A DNA stretch of 64,000 bases, from assembly GCF_040712315.1 (NCBI RefSeq), contig NC_134013.1, forward strand, positions 11,319,001 to 11,383,000, given 5' to 3'. Origin of the DNA: Castanea sativa (taxonomy: Eukaryota; Streptophyta; Magnoliopsida; Fagales; Fagaceae). Position 1 is the stretch's first letter; the number at the start of each line of letters is the position of its first letter. A model generated the notes under the pieces. It was not told the DNA's origin and searched no databases. It was given only the letters and a program-made list of their open reading frames with translations. Positions 47,901-60,581 of the stretch are shown in pieces. The translations under genes and the position numbers were made by a program.

Positions 47901-49813
47901 TAAGTGCCATAACAATTTACTTTTAAAAAGTTTTCAACATGCATCCAGCCTCCCAAACCATAAAACCAAGTATGAAGCGTACAAAGTGCTCAAGACCCAC
48001 TTAGCTTTTAATTAAACACTAATAAGTATGGAGTTGCATATGCATTTTCAGTTGAACATACAAGTGATTACATTTATAAAGCTTTATCAGCCCAGCAGGT
48101 AAGATATTGTTTGTCTACCCCTTTCATTGTCACAGGTAACTTTTAAAGGGGATCTCAGCTGGACTCATCAAAGGAAAACTTGGTTCATTAGATGCCCCAA
48201 TCAGATTCAGCACATATAACTAACAGAATAAAGATCTGAAAATATCGGGGCATTATGAAATACTTTTAGAGCCAATGAGCTCTAGCTCAAACGACACATT
48301 CTCCTCCCATTATAATGTGATGGAGGGTGAGGTCTTGGGTTCAAGACCTAGGTGCATGTGTTAAAAAAAAAAATAGAATAAGAAAATGAAATACTTTGCA
48401 AGTCAATTACATATTTACCAAATTACAGTGAAATTTACTGCTTACATCATTAAAATTATTTCTTCTTAATCACACAGTATCCCTAATCCATAGGTTTTGA
48501 ATGATTCTAGATTAAAAACACTTTCTATATTCCTTCTGACAATTCAATACCCTAGACATTCCATCTACATTGTTTAATTATTGATGTTCACATGGAGTTT
48601 CAGATTCTAGACAGTTCCTTTGTGCCCCTAGTTGAAAATATAAACCTTCTCACATTAAGACATAATACCACACGATTTGCCAAGATAGCAATCTAGAAGA
48701 CATGCTCGAGATATATAAGGTTTGTTTTAGAAATACAAGGAAACAGTATTCCAAATTAAAAGCATGCAATATTTTCGTCGAACTTGCAGTTAATGCAGCT
48801 CACTGCATAAGTAACAAAATCACAAAACTTGTCTGCAGTACAAATTCATTTAACTAAGAAACAATAATTAAAAATCTTAGTAAAAACTTAAAATGCCCAA
48901 CTGAAATTCTAAATGGAGAAAAGAATAAATGCTTTTACAAGAATCGTCTTGACAACGTAATTTATTTATTTTTGGATGACGTAGGAGTACTTCACTCAGA
49001 TTAGTTGCACGTCACTATTAATCAAAATCCTACTCCACCCGCCAAAACCAGTTACTGGGTAATCCAGGGGCTTTTCACCCTTGACGGGCTAAAAATTAGT
49101 TTCCCCAAACAACAACACAATGCCAAAAAGAGTTATAAATATTGAAGCTTTTCAACTCGTTCGGCTAGAATTTATCATACTGGCCAATGCCACCAATACA
49201 GTACACCTACCCTTTTGAAATATACCATCCTATTATACCAGGTTGTTTCAGTACAGGCTATTTTGGCTCATACAAAATCATTCAAAAAAAAAAAAATTGT
49301 GTATTTGTTTTCTTAGTATGTAATGAATAAATGAAATAATATCTTAATGTGTTGAATAGAGATCATAAGAATGAATTCAGTTTCTTTGATTCAGATAATG
49401 CATATGGTTATATGAAGTTATTTTGAGTTCATGAATACATAAAATGGATCGCAAAAATGATACACTGTGATCAAACCGAAAAGGCTGTGATTCCATTCCA
49501 AAGAAGGAAAAAAAAAATGAAAACCTAACAAAATCTAGAAAATAATTGTTCGCGGCAAGAAAACAAAAATATGAAAGGCGTAAACTGTAACATGAAACGA
49601 AACGAAGAAGCTCACCGCGAGTTCGGCAAAGGTGGCGGAATGAGCAACGGAGGAGGCGGCGGCGTGAGAGTAGGAGGGAAAGGGATTAGAAGCGAAGAAG
49701 GCGAAAGGTTGAACTCCCTGGAAAGCTGCTGCTGCTGCTGCGTAGGGATTGTGATTGTGAGTGTGGAATTGCAAGCCAGGTTGTTGATTTGGAGGGTTTG
49801 GATCATTCGCCAT
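43962..49813 (-). CDS. E2FC: E2F transcription factor, closest to E2FC
   Basis: Cell-cycle transcription factor that dimerises with DP proteins, binds TTTSGCGC sites and is bound by RBR. Fourteen exons: 49616-49813, 47278-47461, 47126-47152, 46883-46968, 46540-46628, 46368-46422, 45557-45609, 45434-45468, 45279-45355, 45129-45194, 44971-45047, 44576-44774, 44292-44349, 43962-44122. Product 454 residues. The winged-helix DNA-binding domain (about 130-195) starts [14 protein letters not shown] and contains [21 protein letters not shown] and KNHIRWKG. A coiled dimerisation segment follows. The marked box includes [20 protein letters not shown] and [12 protein letters not shown]. The RBR-binding motif is [18 protein letters not shown] (384-401). 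KNHIRW favours E2FC. The N-terminus ([10 protein letters not shown], poly-Ala) is not one I know, and exon 1 joining is the weakest part. Exon 3 is only 27 bases. Confidence 0.88.
44409..44504. mobile_element. Very short MITE in E2F-like intron 12
   Basis: Left GGTATGTTTGGGATGGAGAGA and right, in reverse, CCTATGTTTTGGGGGGAGATGA give imperfect terminal inverted repeats around a core of less than 60 bases. TGTTTGG ends are typical of Tourist/Stowaway-like MITEs in this window. Confidence 0.4.
44843..44922. repeat. (AT)n(GA)n microsatellite in E2F-like intron 11
   Basis: A pure (AT)n run of about 43 bases goes straight into a (GA)n run of about 37 bases. Together they fill about 40 percent of the 196-base intron 11. 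Length here is likely polymorphic. Confidence 0.95.
48275..48371 (+). repeat. SINE of a second type in E2F-like intron 1
   Basis: Box A-like TAGCTCAAACGAC (48291-48303) and box B-like GGTTCAAGACC (48338-48348), followed by ATGTGTTAAAAAAAAAAA, a poly-A tail. It is antisense to the host gene. The body between the boxes (GTGATGGAGGGTGAGG) differs from the main SINE family. Confidence 0.6.
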
Positions 49814-51804
49814 GGAAGCGTGCTCGCTCGAGAGATATATAAGAGAGTGATTGATATCTTGGGAGTGTTTGGAGGGAAAAGATGAGAATGAGAGTGAGAG
49901 TTTGTGTTTGTGTTTGTTTGGGTGTTCTAGAGAGAGGGAGAGTTCAGGTTTGAAAAGGAGTAAAAGAATAATAAGAGTAATAAAGAACTAAGGAAACGGA
50001 AGAAGAGGAGAGAGAGAGAGAGAGATTCTTTCGAATCACAAGCCTCCCCGCCACTCCCTCTTGCCTAGTTTTCTCTTTTTTACTTTTTCTTTTTTCTTTT
50101 TTTTCCGCTCTCTCCTTCATTCTACTTTTTTTGAGTTCTTCTCGTTTGGGCTTCTTTTGTTTTTCCTTTTCGGTTATATGACTTCGAGCCCATTTGTTTT
50201 TTTTTTTTTGGGCTAAATAAAAAGGGTCTTGGGTCTCGATATGGACTTATTGACTATACATCCCGATAAAAATAATTATCGTTGTATCTTGGATCTCGAT
50301 TTTATGTAGGGTTATTATTGATGTATCTATTATTTCATTTTGACTTATCAGGCCCCGGTAAATAATTACTAAACTATATTATTAAATATGGTTTACAAAT
50401 CTATTTTAGACTTTAATAACTAGCAAAGGTTTGCTTACGGTTATTATAAACTATTGAGATAAATGTTTTTGTAAGCAAATAAAACTAACCAAATAAGTAA
50501 TGTTTTTTTAGTTTGAATTTGATAAGGATGGGTGTAAAACATGTTTTACCCCATCCAATAAGAGATTGTTACATCAGCATTTTACTTAAAATTCAATACA
50601 CCCTACCACATTTAATAACATCTCAATAAACTCCCAATTTATTTAGATTTATATATAGGTATTAGAATTTGTTTGGTGTAATTTTACTTATTATTAAATA
50701 TGTGATAAGATAGTGTGGCATGTTGGGATTAGAAGGGTAAAATATGGGTTTCACACCACATTCTTACCGAATTTAATCTCATGTTTTTATGGTATGTTTG
50801 GTTGGGATGGAAAGGGAGGGGATAGAAATTGGGGGAAGAAAAATGGAATGGAGATTTCCATTTGGATCCACCATTTCTTTCCTTCCAAATTGGGAAGAAA
50901 ATGGCTTTGAGGAAGAAGTACAAAATTACCCTCATTTTTTAATTAATTATCTCTACCAAATACACCCGACGGAACATACAATTTTTTTTTCCTTTCATTT
51001 TTTTACCATTCCAACCAAACAAAGCCTCAACTTTCATAAGAGACTAAAATTCTTAAGACCTTATTTATTATACCCAAATGAGAGAGTTTACTCCTAAATA
51101 AAATGTCAGCAACTAAAATTCTTAAAACTTTATCTTGAAGGTGAAAAAAATGTTACTCCTAAATAAAATACTGCATGCTAATACCCCTCCCATTGAATCC
51201 TTTAATTACCTCCCATTTTAGCTTGGATGTGATACAAATGGTATTTATTTGATTTTTAAGTGCCACCTGTTTCACATCTAAATAAAAATGGAAGGAAATG
51301 GGAAGGGGATTTAATGGTAAGAAATCTTATCCTTAGAGGTAAGGCATCATAGTATTAAACCGTACAGACCACAAAAGAAACACGACTAGCTGACTACTGA
51401 ATCTGATACCTGAAACTCATCTCATGCGAAATTGCAAACACCACATTGGCTTATGATTGATTCAAGAACTGAATTAATTTAGTGAACTGAAAACTAGAGA
51501 TTTCAACCCATGCACACTTCCACAACAAACCAAAGACCAAAAAAAGTGGAGCAGAAGCCCAGATCATCATCATAAACTCATAATGGGAAACTAATAGAAG
51601 TGCTGTAACTAGCAAATGAAAAAAATCAAAATGTACAACAGATTGCAACCACGCAAGAAAAAATTGCAGCAGTTGCAGGTTTACAGATAATATAAAAACT
51701 AAAAGCTAGTGTACATTCGGGAGACATCTGTTTTCCTTGCCAACAAATAAGCAACGCAAGCAAATGGCCATGAACAGAGCAACCTTATTCCATTGTAGGT
51801 GGGA
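49814..51804. other. Intergenic between TRM6 and the E2F-like gene
   Basis: The first 250 bases after the E2F-like start are purine-rich with (GA)n at 50010-50024, a probable 5' UTR and promoter. I saw no clear E2F site. A MITE lies at 50788-51028. The last several hundred bases are the 3' flank of TRM6. Confidence 0.45.
50788..51028. mobile_element. MITE with TGTTTGGTTGG ends
   Basis: Left GGTATGTTTGGTTGGGATGG and right, in reverse, GGCTTTGTTTGGTTGGAATG match closely over the first 25 bases. A TCCATTTGGATCCACC palindrome sits near the middle (50857-50872). No clean target duplication seen. Confidence 0.55.
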
Positions 51805-54800
51805 TTAGCTGCTGCTACATATTTTAATCCCACTAAGAATATACCCACCAAATGCACTCATTTGCATGCATGGATGGGTCCGTGAAGGAAGCACCTGCAC
51901 AATTATCAAAAATCAAGAAGAAAGGTCAAGTATCTCATTTGAAGGAAGACGTCAGTGTATCAAACTCAGCACTATAATGGGAACAGTAATTAGCATTGCA
52001 AAAAAAAAAGAAGAAGAAGAAAAAGAAGAAGATAAATGATGGTCTTTACTTTAAAGCACCATGGAATTCTAAAGAATGACTCCTTAACTGGCTTCAACAA
52101 AATTTAAAATTCAAGAAATTAGCTGTACCAGTAAGTTGACAAGGGCATTAAGAACATCGGTGATAGGAGACAATCAACAATTTCACAAGCAGCAGCATCC
52201 CAATCAAAGGAAGGGAACCATCAACAAGAGAAGTTACAGCATTTATCATACTTCTGCATGGTTGAGCATTTACGTCATGGCCTCATCCTAAGCCCTACCC
52301 AGACAGGTCTGCTTATGCTCTAGAGGTTGTCTTAGCCTCTTAGGTATGGATAATTAAAAAGTCCACTCTGGTGAGTTCGTTTCTCACAAGAGTGCATTCA
52401 AGTGATATGTATGACTCTCTCTCTCTCAAGCATATGCACACCACACAAAATTTATGCATTGAGCAAAGAATATTAAAATGGATGTTGACGCAGAAAATAC
52501 CACACATTCTTTTTTTTCAATATCATTTTAACAATGAATATTTAACAGCAAAATGTCTGTTACTGTTGGCAAAAAAATATAGAATTACAAATGTAGAACA
52601 ACTTCCACACCATAGAGTACATAAAAAGCAAGCAAAAAACCAAACCTGGTATTCACGCAACCAAGGTTCTGAAATTTGCAAGCCAATTGCCATCTTCCCA
52701 AGCTGCAGATTATGCATGCAAGTTGCAAGAGGCTGCAATCAACAGAACAAGTAGTCTGGGTTTTTGTTATATCAATAAGTGAATGCTTATCTACTTATCA
52801 AAAAAAGAGGAAGAAGAAGTGAATGCCTATCCATGAATCAAACTGCTTTTTCATGATAAATAGCATCAAAATTTTATTAAAAGTAGGAGAATCCTTATTT
52901 ACACAGGTTGTATAAAAAAGGTTCACCTAAGAATCTACAAATCGAATTCCATCTATAAATTATGAAAAACATTCATGTAGAGGGAACAGTAGCAACAATC
53001 CATTAACCTGAATCATTACCAAACCAATTCAGGAGTTGCAGATTTGTTTTAATACAAACTACGATCATGTAGACATGATATAATAGTTGCAAATCAACTG
53101 TTGGGAACTGAGCTGAAAATTTCAGATTAAAAAAAAAAAAAACCCTTAGATTGCTATACCACAATTATCAATCTAGCATTAGATCACCTACTTTTGAACT
53201 ACTCCAAAAACAAAACTTCAAAGAAATTGGGCCAAAACCAAGTGGAAGATTCGATAATGGAGCAATAAGTGTTCCAAACTCACCCATTCAGAAGGAAGTG
53301 ACAGAAAAAAAAATGCACATTAAAAAGTTAAAATTTTCTTAATATCAAGAATTTGAAAGAAATGACCTGAAGATACTGGTGATAAATTGCAAAAGGAGCT
53401 GAATTTGCTAGGAGTGGCAAAAGATCTTTAAGCAGACTCCAAAGATCCAGCTCTGGTGCGGCAATTATTAGGCTGCATAAAATATTTAAAAGAATTGTCA
53501 ACTAATGCTTCTTCTGATTAGTATACCAAACATTCACTGACTGTAGCTCGCAGGGAAATGAGTATTTAAAGAACCATCAACTAAAATTTTCTTCTGATTT
53601 GTTAACCAAAAACACAATAATTACCTAGAAAAACCATTTTCCTTCCACAAGTCAATGGCTTGTTTTGGAGCCTTATTTCCAGCCTTTGTGGACTTGCCCA
53701 TTTTGTTTACAGGAGAAACAGTGGTCTCAGAAATAACATCTGATGTGTCATTTTCAGTAGGAGAAATCTCTTCCATGCCAACTGATGAAGACATTTGATT
53801 CTGCACAAATCAATCTTATGACGAAATTAGGGGACCTAAAATGAAATATATGCCAAAAATAAGGCAAAGTCACTACTCACTTACATTTGACAGACATTCC
53901 ATGTTAATTTCATCTCCCTGCTGGTTAATTTCATCTCCCTGCTGGTGAATTTGTTCAGAAGTTCCATTTTGGGATAAAGAGAGATCGGTGAGAGGAGACC
54001 GCACAATCCTGAACCAAAATTAATTTAATACTAAGCAAAAAAATATATACCCCACAACAAGAGAAAAAAGGGGGGGATAATCAGAATATAAACTAACATA
54101 ACCATCAAAAGGACATGACAGAAAATAACAAGGCAATAAACCCCAAAAATTCAGGATATACAAGGACTAAGAAAAACTTGTGGCAAATCCTACATTTATT
54201 TAATGTCCCATCACTACCCAAGAAAGGCACTGGCCACCTCAACCATTCTAGGCAGCTTCTATCATAAGGAATCAACCCTAACATCTAGCCAGCAACTTGG
54301 ACCAGTTGACCCCTGGGCCAACTAAATCATCAGGCAAGACGGCTACATTTTTAATATTTCTTCTTGTGAAATAGAAACCTAAATCCAATCCATGTTTATG
54401 CACAAAATATTGTTCTACTACCAACGGTAGCTAGTTAACAAAAAGGAAGCAGGGGAATAGCATCACACCTTAAAAAACTTAACAGACAAAAGACCTAGCA
54501 TGCAAAATGAGAGTGGGAGCAGACCAAAGTTACTAACACCTTCATAAACCTAATAGACAAGAGAGCCCAGAAATCCCAAGCCACACAAGCACAGGAAAAA
54601 GCAGGAATTGACGTCACCCTCTTTCCCTTTCTTGCTCTCCTGCTGGCCACCTTTAACCATCATGGGAAAAAATATGAAGTAGCCCATAATATCCCACCCA
54701 ATGCATATTCAATCAAAGCCCAAGTTTTGAGCTCAGATTGGAAAGATTTGGTTGGAAGTCAGAGTGTGCTGGGAAGGCCAAGTAATCCTTCTTCAAATCT

Positions 54801-57800
54801 CAACATAATGCTAAGTTGTTTCCGCAAAGGGGGGTCATTAAAAAAGAACTTCAAGTAACGGCAATTCTGAAAAAATGGGAGAACTCAAAGCCGGATTTAC
54901 CTCTTACAAATTTCATTACTTAAGTTGAATATTCTGACTATATCAATAGAATATGGTGTGCTTCCAAGATATGCACTGCAAACATAACCAGTACCTGCCA
55001 CACAAAGAAAATCATAAAAACAACCAAGACAGTACATGCAACAACTGCTCTCAATTACACGAGCCAACCAGAACAATGAAATTTCCTCCAGACAACAAAA
55101 TTATACCAATCCAACCCTAAAATGAAGTGCAAGAAGAAGTTTTGGGAGACCACATTGTCCATGCTAGTCAAAATTAAACATTTTGAAGTTTACCATAAGG
55201 AGAAGGTAGACCAAAAAAAAAAAGTTAATGCAATTATTTAATGTATCAAATGGAACTCCTCTTATAAATGCTCGACTTAATACAACCAATGGATATTTGG
55301 CTCAATGAATTCTCCTCAACCAATACAAGTTGGCAACATGTATATTTTTTCTCTACTTTGTGCACTTCATTTTGGGGACAAGTAAATTCAAAAGCGTTAC
55401 TGATCAATTAGAATGGATGTTTTCATGGGTATATGGTCTGAATCTAGACACTCATTGATACCAGCTACAAGAAGAGTTGGCCAGCATCTTCAGTTGGTGG
55501 GAACTTCCATGGTGATAAGTATTCCCAAAAAAAAAGAAGAGAAATTCACAATTTGAAGAGAATGAACATAGAAAAACCTCCTAATCGTTCTGCCACAGCA
55601 CCAGTTAGAAGGCCACCAACCATATCCACTACGAGAACATCAGAATTTGCAGAAACATTAGCCATGGAAAGAAGAAGAGATAATGCATCCACTCGCAAGA
55701 ATCTGAATCACAGGCAAACAAAAATAAATAAATAAAATTATGAGCAGATAGAAAAGTTTAATCTAAAGAATATCCATGTCAAGATATCAACAACTAGATC
55801 TACTTATTATCACAATTCCATTAAAGAAAGAAGAAAAGAACAAGAAAAACAGGTTTAACTTGTTATTCATGAACCCAAGGTTCTTCATATATGCAAGTAT
55901 TGTAACCATTACTTGAGATTCTCAAAAGGCGCTACTTCAACTCAAAAACACCATTATACTATTTGGGTACAGCACAAGATGAATATATAAAGTTACTTTC
56001 AGTAGCCTATAGCGTTGCTTCATAGACTGAGCAAAAAGGAAAATGGTGACGGTGAACAAACAAATTCCTAGACACAACTACATCTGTAGCCAAGTAACAT
56101 GATTGAAACAGTTGAGCACATATGGTAGGCATGGCAATATAATAGGCATTCCATACCTTTTCAGCATTCTGATTAAATACATCATATAATTAGATACATT
56201 GGAACATACATCTACTGTGAATTAATTTCATCAACTCAATGAGGAGGAAAAAAAAAAGATAAATGAGAACAGAATATATGTATGTTAGCCTGTTAGGTTT
56301 TTTACAGAACTGGACAATAAACTGGCAAAAGACCAGTGGCGTATATAAAGATACAAAAGGGTCCAAAAAGCATAGCCTATATATTAGATTCAACAGACCA
56401 TGTCCATTTTCTGTTTATAACAAAAAAATTATCCAAAAATTACCAAGCAAGGGTATTTCTTGCCTAGTATCTCACTGCTCCCACACTTGTTCTTCAACTT
56501 CTACTTTTGCTAGATAACATAATATATCTTAGTTAGTCCTATGAATATATACATACATATACATGCATATGTATATACTCACATACATGATGTTATTTAC
56601 AGTTCCCAAAATAATAGCACATAATTCTAGCCAGAAAATAAATAAGAGGAACCAAAACCAACATAAATAGACATACATAGACAGTTAACAAAATTGTCAT
56701 AAGTTCATGAGAAGATGCGTCATTACCCAATTCTTGCTGGATATTTCTTGAAGTATGCCTCACATATACTGGGGGGAAAAAAGTAAACACAAATTAGACA
56801 TCATCATTTGAATACTAGGCATGTTCCAAAGAAATGACAGAAAAAGGGTACACTTTGCACCCCCACTACCCTTTACATAAAAGTACTCACAGGATGCTCT
56901 CCTATGCACATGATATAATTCTGGATAGTTCACACACATCAGTAACTTCCATTGAAGATGTACCAAGTATGCTTTAGCTTTCTTCTATGTTGGATGACTT
57001 TATCAATACCAATCTTCCCAATCATATATGTTAAAGCACCCAACATCTTTAAAAAAAAAAAACACTAAATTTGTAACATGTTTCTTTTATTTCTTAAACA
57101 CTATATGATAATTGTCTGCCTTAAATATCTTAAGCTTCCATTAATGGAAAAAGCTCTGCAAAACCCACAAACTGGGCCAATTGATATAAGTCAAATTAGA
57201 AAGTCATCCACTAAGTACTATCTATGTAAGCACATATAAAAGATAACCACTAATTGCTCCTAATAGGCCAACAAACTAACTAATCTTGGTTTCTTCCAAG
57301 TACGACAGACACCATGGAATGAGCATTGGTGTCATCCTCATTTTTTTCTATTCTTGCCATGGGCTATTTAAAAGGCAGTCCAGTGCTTCCTCTCAGGATT
57401 GATATGGCTATGCCAATTATGAGCCAGGCTGCTCAACCCTTGCTTTGAACCTCATTTATTAAATGTGACGAGCTTGAAGCCTTGATAAAAAGCTAAGTTC
57501 AACTCATGAAGCTAGCAAGCTGCTCAACGTTAAATGAGCCAACCTCAATATCGAGATTAGCTCATATGCCCAAGCTTTTATTATATACATGTCCATCTGC
57601 GCTCAAGCTCAAAAGTTCAGCTTCACTCAAGAACAAGCCAGGCTTGAACACTATGGTTTTTATCAAGTGGAGCTTGACCAATCATAGATCCCCTGTGATT
57701 CCCTCAATTCCAACTCTATCTCATGCTCAAAAGAAACTGATGCAAATTATTTACAGAGCCTCATGATGAGTTTTTTTTTTAATGTCATTCAACAGTTGGG

Positions 57801-60434
57801 AGGAATTAATTAATGCTAAGTATTCATCTTTTGCCATAAATGAATGCTGAGTCACAAAGAAAAAATCTAGAGAAGGTTTCAGGGGTTGGCAGAAAGTAAA
57901 GAATTACAAAATAATCAAGCTAATTCAAATTAATGTAAGCCTGAAATTGATGTGTCAGCAAATAAAATCACTCAAGCAAGGCTAACTTACCTTCGAGCAA
58001 AAGGGCGCCTCAAAAGTACTTTGGGTGCATATTTCTTCTGCTTCTTAAGCCTATATTTCTCCTGCAAACGTACTGAAATAAGCTTTTCTTCAAAATAAAA
58101 ACTTTTGACAATTTCATTCTCTAACTTACCTGTGAGAACAATGTTTTCTTTTCAAATGTTGCACTATTAGCAATGAGAGCTTCAACTATTTCATCACCTG
58201 TTGCACCCTGACTGCAGAAAATAGTGAGCATTAGTCTAAATTTCTAGTGTGTTTATCATACATCTCTTTGTAGTTTGTTTATCATTATCATTTGATCCTT
58301 TTATAATGATATGTGATATACATGAATTCAATTTGGTAGAAGCCTTGATGTAATATACATAAATTAACTTTGGAAGAAAACTTCCGGCTAACCAACACAT
58401 GATGTTCTCACCTCCGCATTGCATTTATTTCTTCACCAGTTAGGCTTTGGGCTTTATTATTATCAACTAATGCTCGATTATCTTTGATTTCATCTTGTGA
58501 TTCAAAGTCTCCTTTCTCCGGAATATTATTGCCTAAGAAGAAAAAATTCAACAACAAAATGAATAAATAAAACAGAAAAGATAAGATGCTAAAGGAATGA
58601 ACAAGGACCTTCAAATATACACATGTAAGATATATACACGCACAAAAAGAAATTATAAAGTGAAGTAACAAAGAGAGAAAACGTTAAACTTCACAACTAC
58701 AACAAGTGGAGATAGACTTCTAAAGTACAGTGACAAAAGGTATACACGCGCCTAATTAATTGTTAGCAGTTTGAAGGTACTTCATTTGTTTGGTTGAGAT
58801 GAGAAAGTAAACGAAAGGAAGCTAACTAGATACTTTTATCAATTTCATCCATTGAAATCACATCATTCTTTTAATGTAACTTGACTAGCAGCACCTTCAA
58901 CATGAACTACACACCCCACTAGAGCAATTATTTGTCATTAACGCTCTGTTTGTTTTGATGTAAAATATTTTCACATTTTACCATGTTTGTTTTGCAGTAA
59001 AATAATTGGTCAAATGTAAAATATTTTCAGTCAAAGGAAAAACCAAATGCAAAAACTGTAAAATATTTTACACTTAAAAAATCGGTAAAACATTTTACAT
59101 TTTCTTCTCCTCTCTCACTCCCGACACTTGATTAGCTTCTTCCCCTCTCTTAACTTTCTCATTTCTTCTCCCTCTCTCCATCTCTCAGCTCTCTCACTCA
59201 CAAGGCCACAACTCTCTCATCTCCACCCATCCCACACCCCTGTCCACCCACTGACTGTCGCCACTGACTGACCCCAACCATTATCATCGACACTACCAAC
59301 CTCATCATATTCGCCCTAACTTTCTAAATCAAAGAATCTGCGCAGATCTTCACTGATGTTGATATTGTCTACCTTTTTGACCCAATTTTGAACCCCAGGT
59401 GCAATTATCTCTCCATTCCTTTTGGTTGCGTCAATTTCTGATTGCACCCCACGTCTCTTGTCACCCAGCTTTTGAAATTGATCTTTAAGATTCTTGATGT
59501 TGCTATTTAGGTGAAATAAATAGCCGCACTGTTGTTCAATTTGCTCCAGCAAGTATTCTTCAATTTTTGCTATAATTGGTTTGATAAATTCCATTGTTAT
59601 ATCCATTTCTTTGCTTTCTTCTTTTGGATTATTTATTAGAATGTTTTAGCGCAGCGGTTATCACCTAACTTTTAAGAATGATGTCCTTTAATCCAATACA
59701 CCTTGTGATGAGTAATCTTCATCAAGGAATTTTCGCTGATCTTATACGTTATTAAAACCCAACATGCAATTGGAAAATGATTTTCATTGTATTTTCATGT
59801 TGACAGTCAAACATGGTAAAATGAAAATATTTTACTGAAAATATTTTACATTTGCAAATATTTTACTTCGAAACAAACAGTGCGTAAAATAGCAAGTAAA
59901 CAAGTAAAGCATGTAAATTAAGCAAAGGCAGATTGCAAAGGCAACTCTAAGTTATATTTTCCATTAGCATAATTGCCCCATAATTAAACAGACACTGTAC
60001 TTCCTTGTCATGTAACATTTGTAAAACAAAACACAGTTTGGGCACTATAAACACAAACAAATTGAAAGAACCAAACCTTCAATGGATGGAACAAAGCGAG
60101 CCAAACAATGCCCTTGGTCTCCATTTTCAACTTGAAACAAAGAACCAAAAGGACAACCAATTAGGGGTTGCAGAGAGTATGTCTTATTCCCAATTTTCAA
60201 TGTCCTGCAAAACCCACCAGCCAAAAAAACTCACTGAAACTTCCCATGGCAATTTATGCTAAATAAAATGCAAAAAAGAACCAATTTTTGAAGGAGAAAA
60301 AAGACTTACGAGCCAGCAGAGAGGCGAGCGAAAACCAAACGATCGCCATCGTTGATGTCAAGCAAGACACTGCAGCCTTCCCAGGTAACTCTAGGGTTTT
60401 GAATCGAATCGGATTGGGAATTATTTTGGGACAT
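51805..60434 (-). CDS. TRM6: tRNA (adenine58-N1)-methyltransferase non-catalytic subunit TRM6
   Basis: Partner of the catalytic TRM61. The heterotetramer makes m1A58 in the T-loop of tRNAs, including initiator tRNA, in the nucleus. Thirteen exons: 60310-60434, 60077-60204, 58412-58532, 58130-58211, 57991-58061, 56727-56768, 55578-55702, 54901-54994, 53885-54008, 53625-53800, 53367-53472, 52646-52732, 51805-51894. Product 456 residues, near the plant family length. Family signatures are TGDEIVEALIANSATFEKKT, FSQEKYRLKKQKKYAPKVLL, RRPFARS, the Rossmann-like RIGFLRVDALSLLLSMANVS and VVDMVGGLLTGAVAERLGGT, and the C-terminal LREYQVLPSRTHP...GGYILSGI. It lacks the SAM-site residues of TRM61, as expected. 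Residues 285-298 are a duplicated QQGDEIN. Intron 2 hosts a TIR element with an NLR fragment. Confidence 0.94.
53903..53944 (-). repeat. In-frame 21-bp tandem duplication in TRM6 exon 9
   Basis: Two exact copies of a 21-base unit (53903-53923 and 53924-53944) encode QQGDEIN twice on the minus strand. It lies in the poorly conserved linker before the second half of TRM6 and keeps the reading frame. Confidence 0.9.
58942..59884. mobile_element. TIR element with captured NLR fragment, in TRM6 intron 2
   Basis: Left terminus CGCTCTGTTTGTTTTGATG and right terminus, in reverse, CGCACTGTTTGTTTCGAAG agree at 26 of the first 29 bases. Both are flanked by TAA (58939-58941 and 59885-59887), a 3-base target duplication typical of PIF/Harbinger-type elements. 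Subterminal GTAAAATATTTTCA motifs are repeated at both ends. The 943-bp interior has no transposase. It contains a pyrimidine-rich stretch (59100-59290) and an NLR gene fragment on the minus strand. Family assignment is inferred from the TSD and the TGTTTG ends. Confidence 0.75.
59316..59606 (-). pseudogene. 5' fragment of a coiled-coil NLR resistance gene
   Basis: A 96-codon frame starting MDITMEFIKPIIAKIEEYLL. It includes QCGYLFHLNSNIKNLKDQ, GVQSEIDATKRNGEII and VQNWVKKVDNI. This is the N-terminal coiled coil of RPS5-type CC-NBS-LRR immune receptors, whose usual pattern is YL...N...NL...L...R..VQ..V..A.RNGE.I...VQ.WL. The frame stops at ES before any P-loop, so only about a tenth of an NLR is present. 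About 150 bases upstream of the ATG look like its former 5' UTR. It is in the same orientation as TRM6. Whether it is expressed or spliced into TRM6 transcripts is unknown. Confidence 0.75.
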
Positions 60435-60549
60435 TATTATGATTCTTTACTGAAGAACAAGAAAAATCGGTCTAATTGTGAAGAATATATGAATAATAAT
60501 AATAAGGAAAATTTAAAAATAGAAAGCTGAACAAAAGTCACAGGCATTA

Positions 60550-60581
60550 AAACCCTGATTTTATAGTTTAGGGTTTAAGGG
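60550..60581. promoter_or_regulatory. Telo-box upstream of TRM6
   Basis: AAACCCTGA at 60550 and GTTTAGGGTTTAAGGGTTTT at 60567-60586 lie about 120-150 bases upstream of the TRM6 ATG. The core AAACCCTAA (reverse) is the same element as upstream of L24 and is common in translation-related genes. Confidence 0.5.

Noticed and set aside
55553..55735. 60-codon plus-strand frame
   Set aside because: Antisense shadow of TRM6 exon 7.
15013..60434. DPH5, L24 and TRM6 as a functional translation cluster
   Set aside because: The genes are tens of kilobases apart and interspersed with unrelated genes. Plant nuclear genes are rarely arranged by pathway, so chance is the simpler reading.
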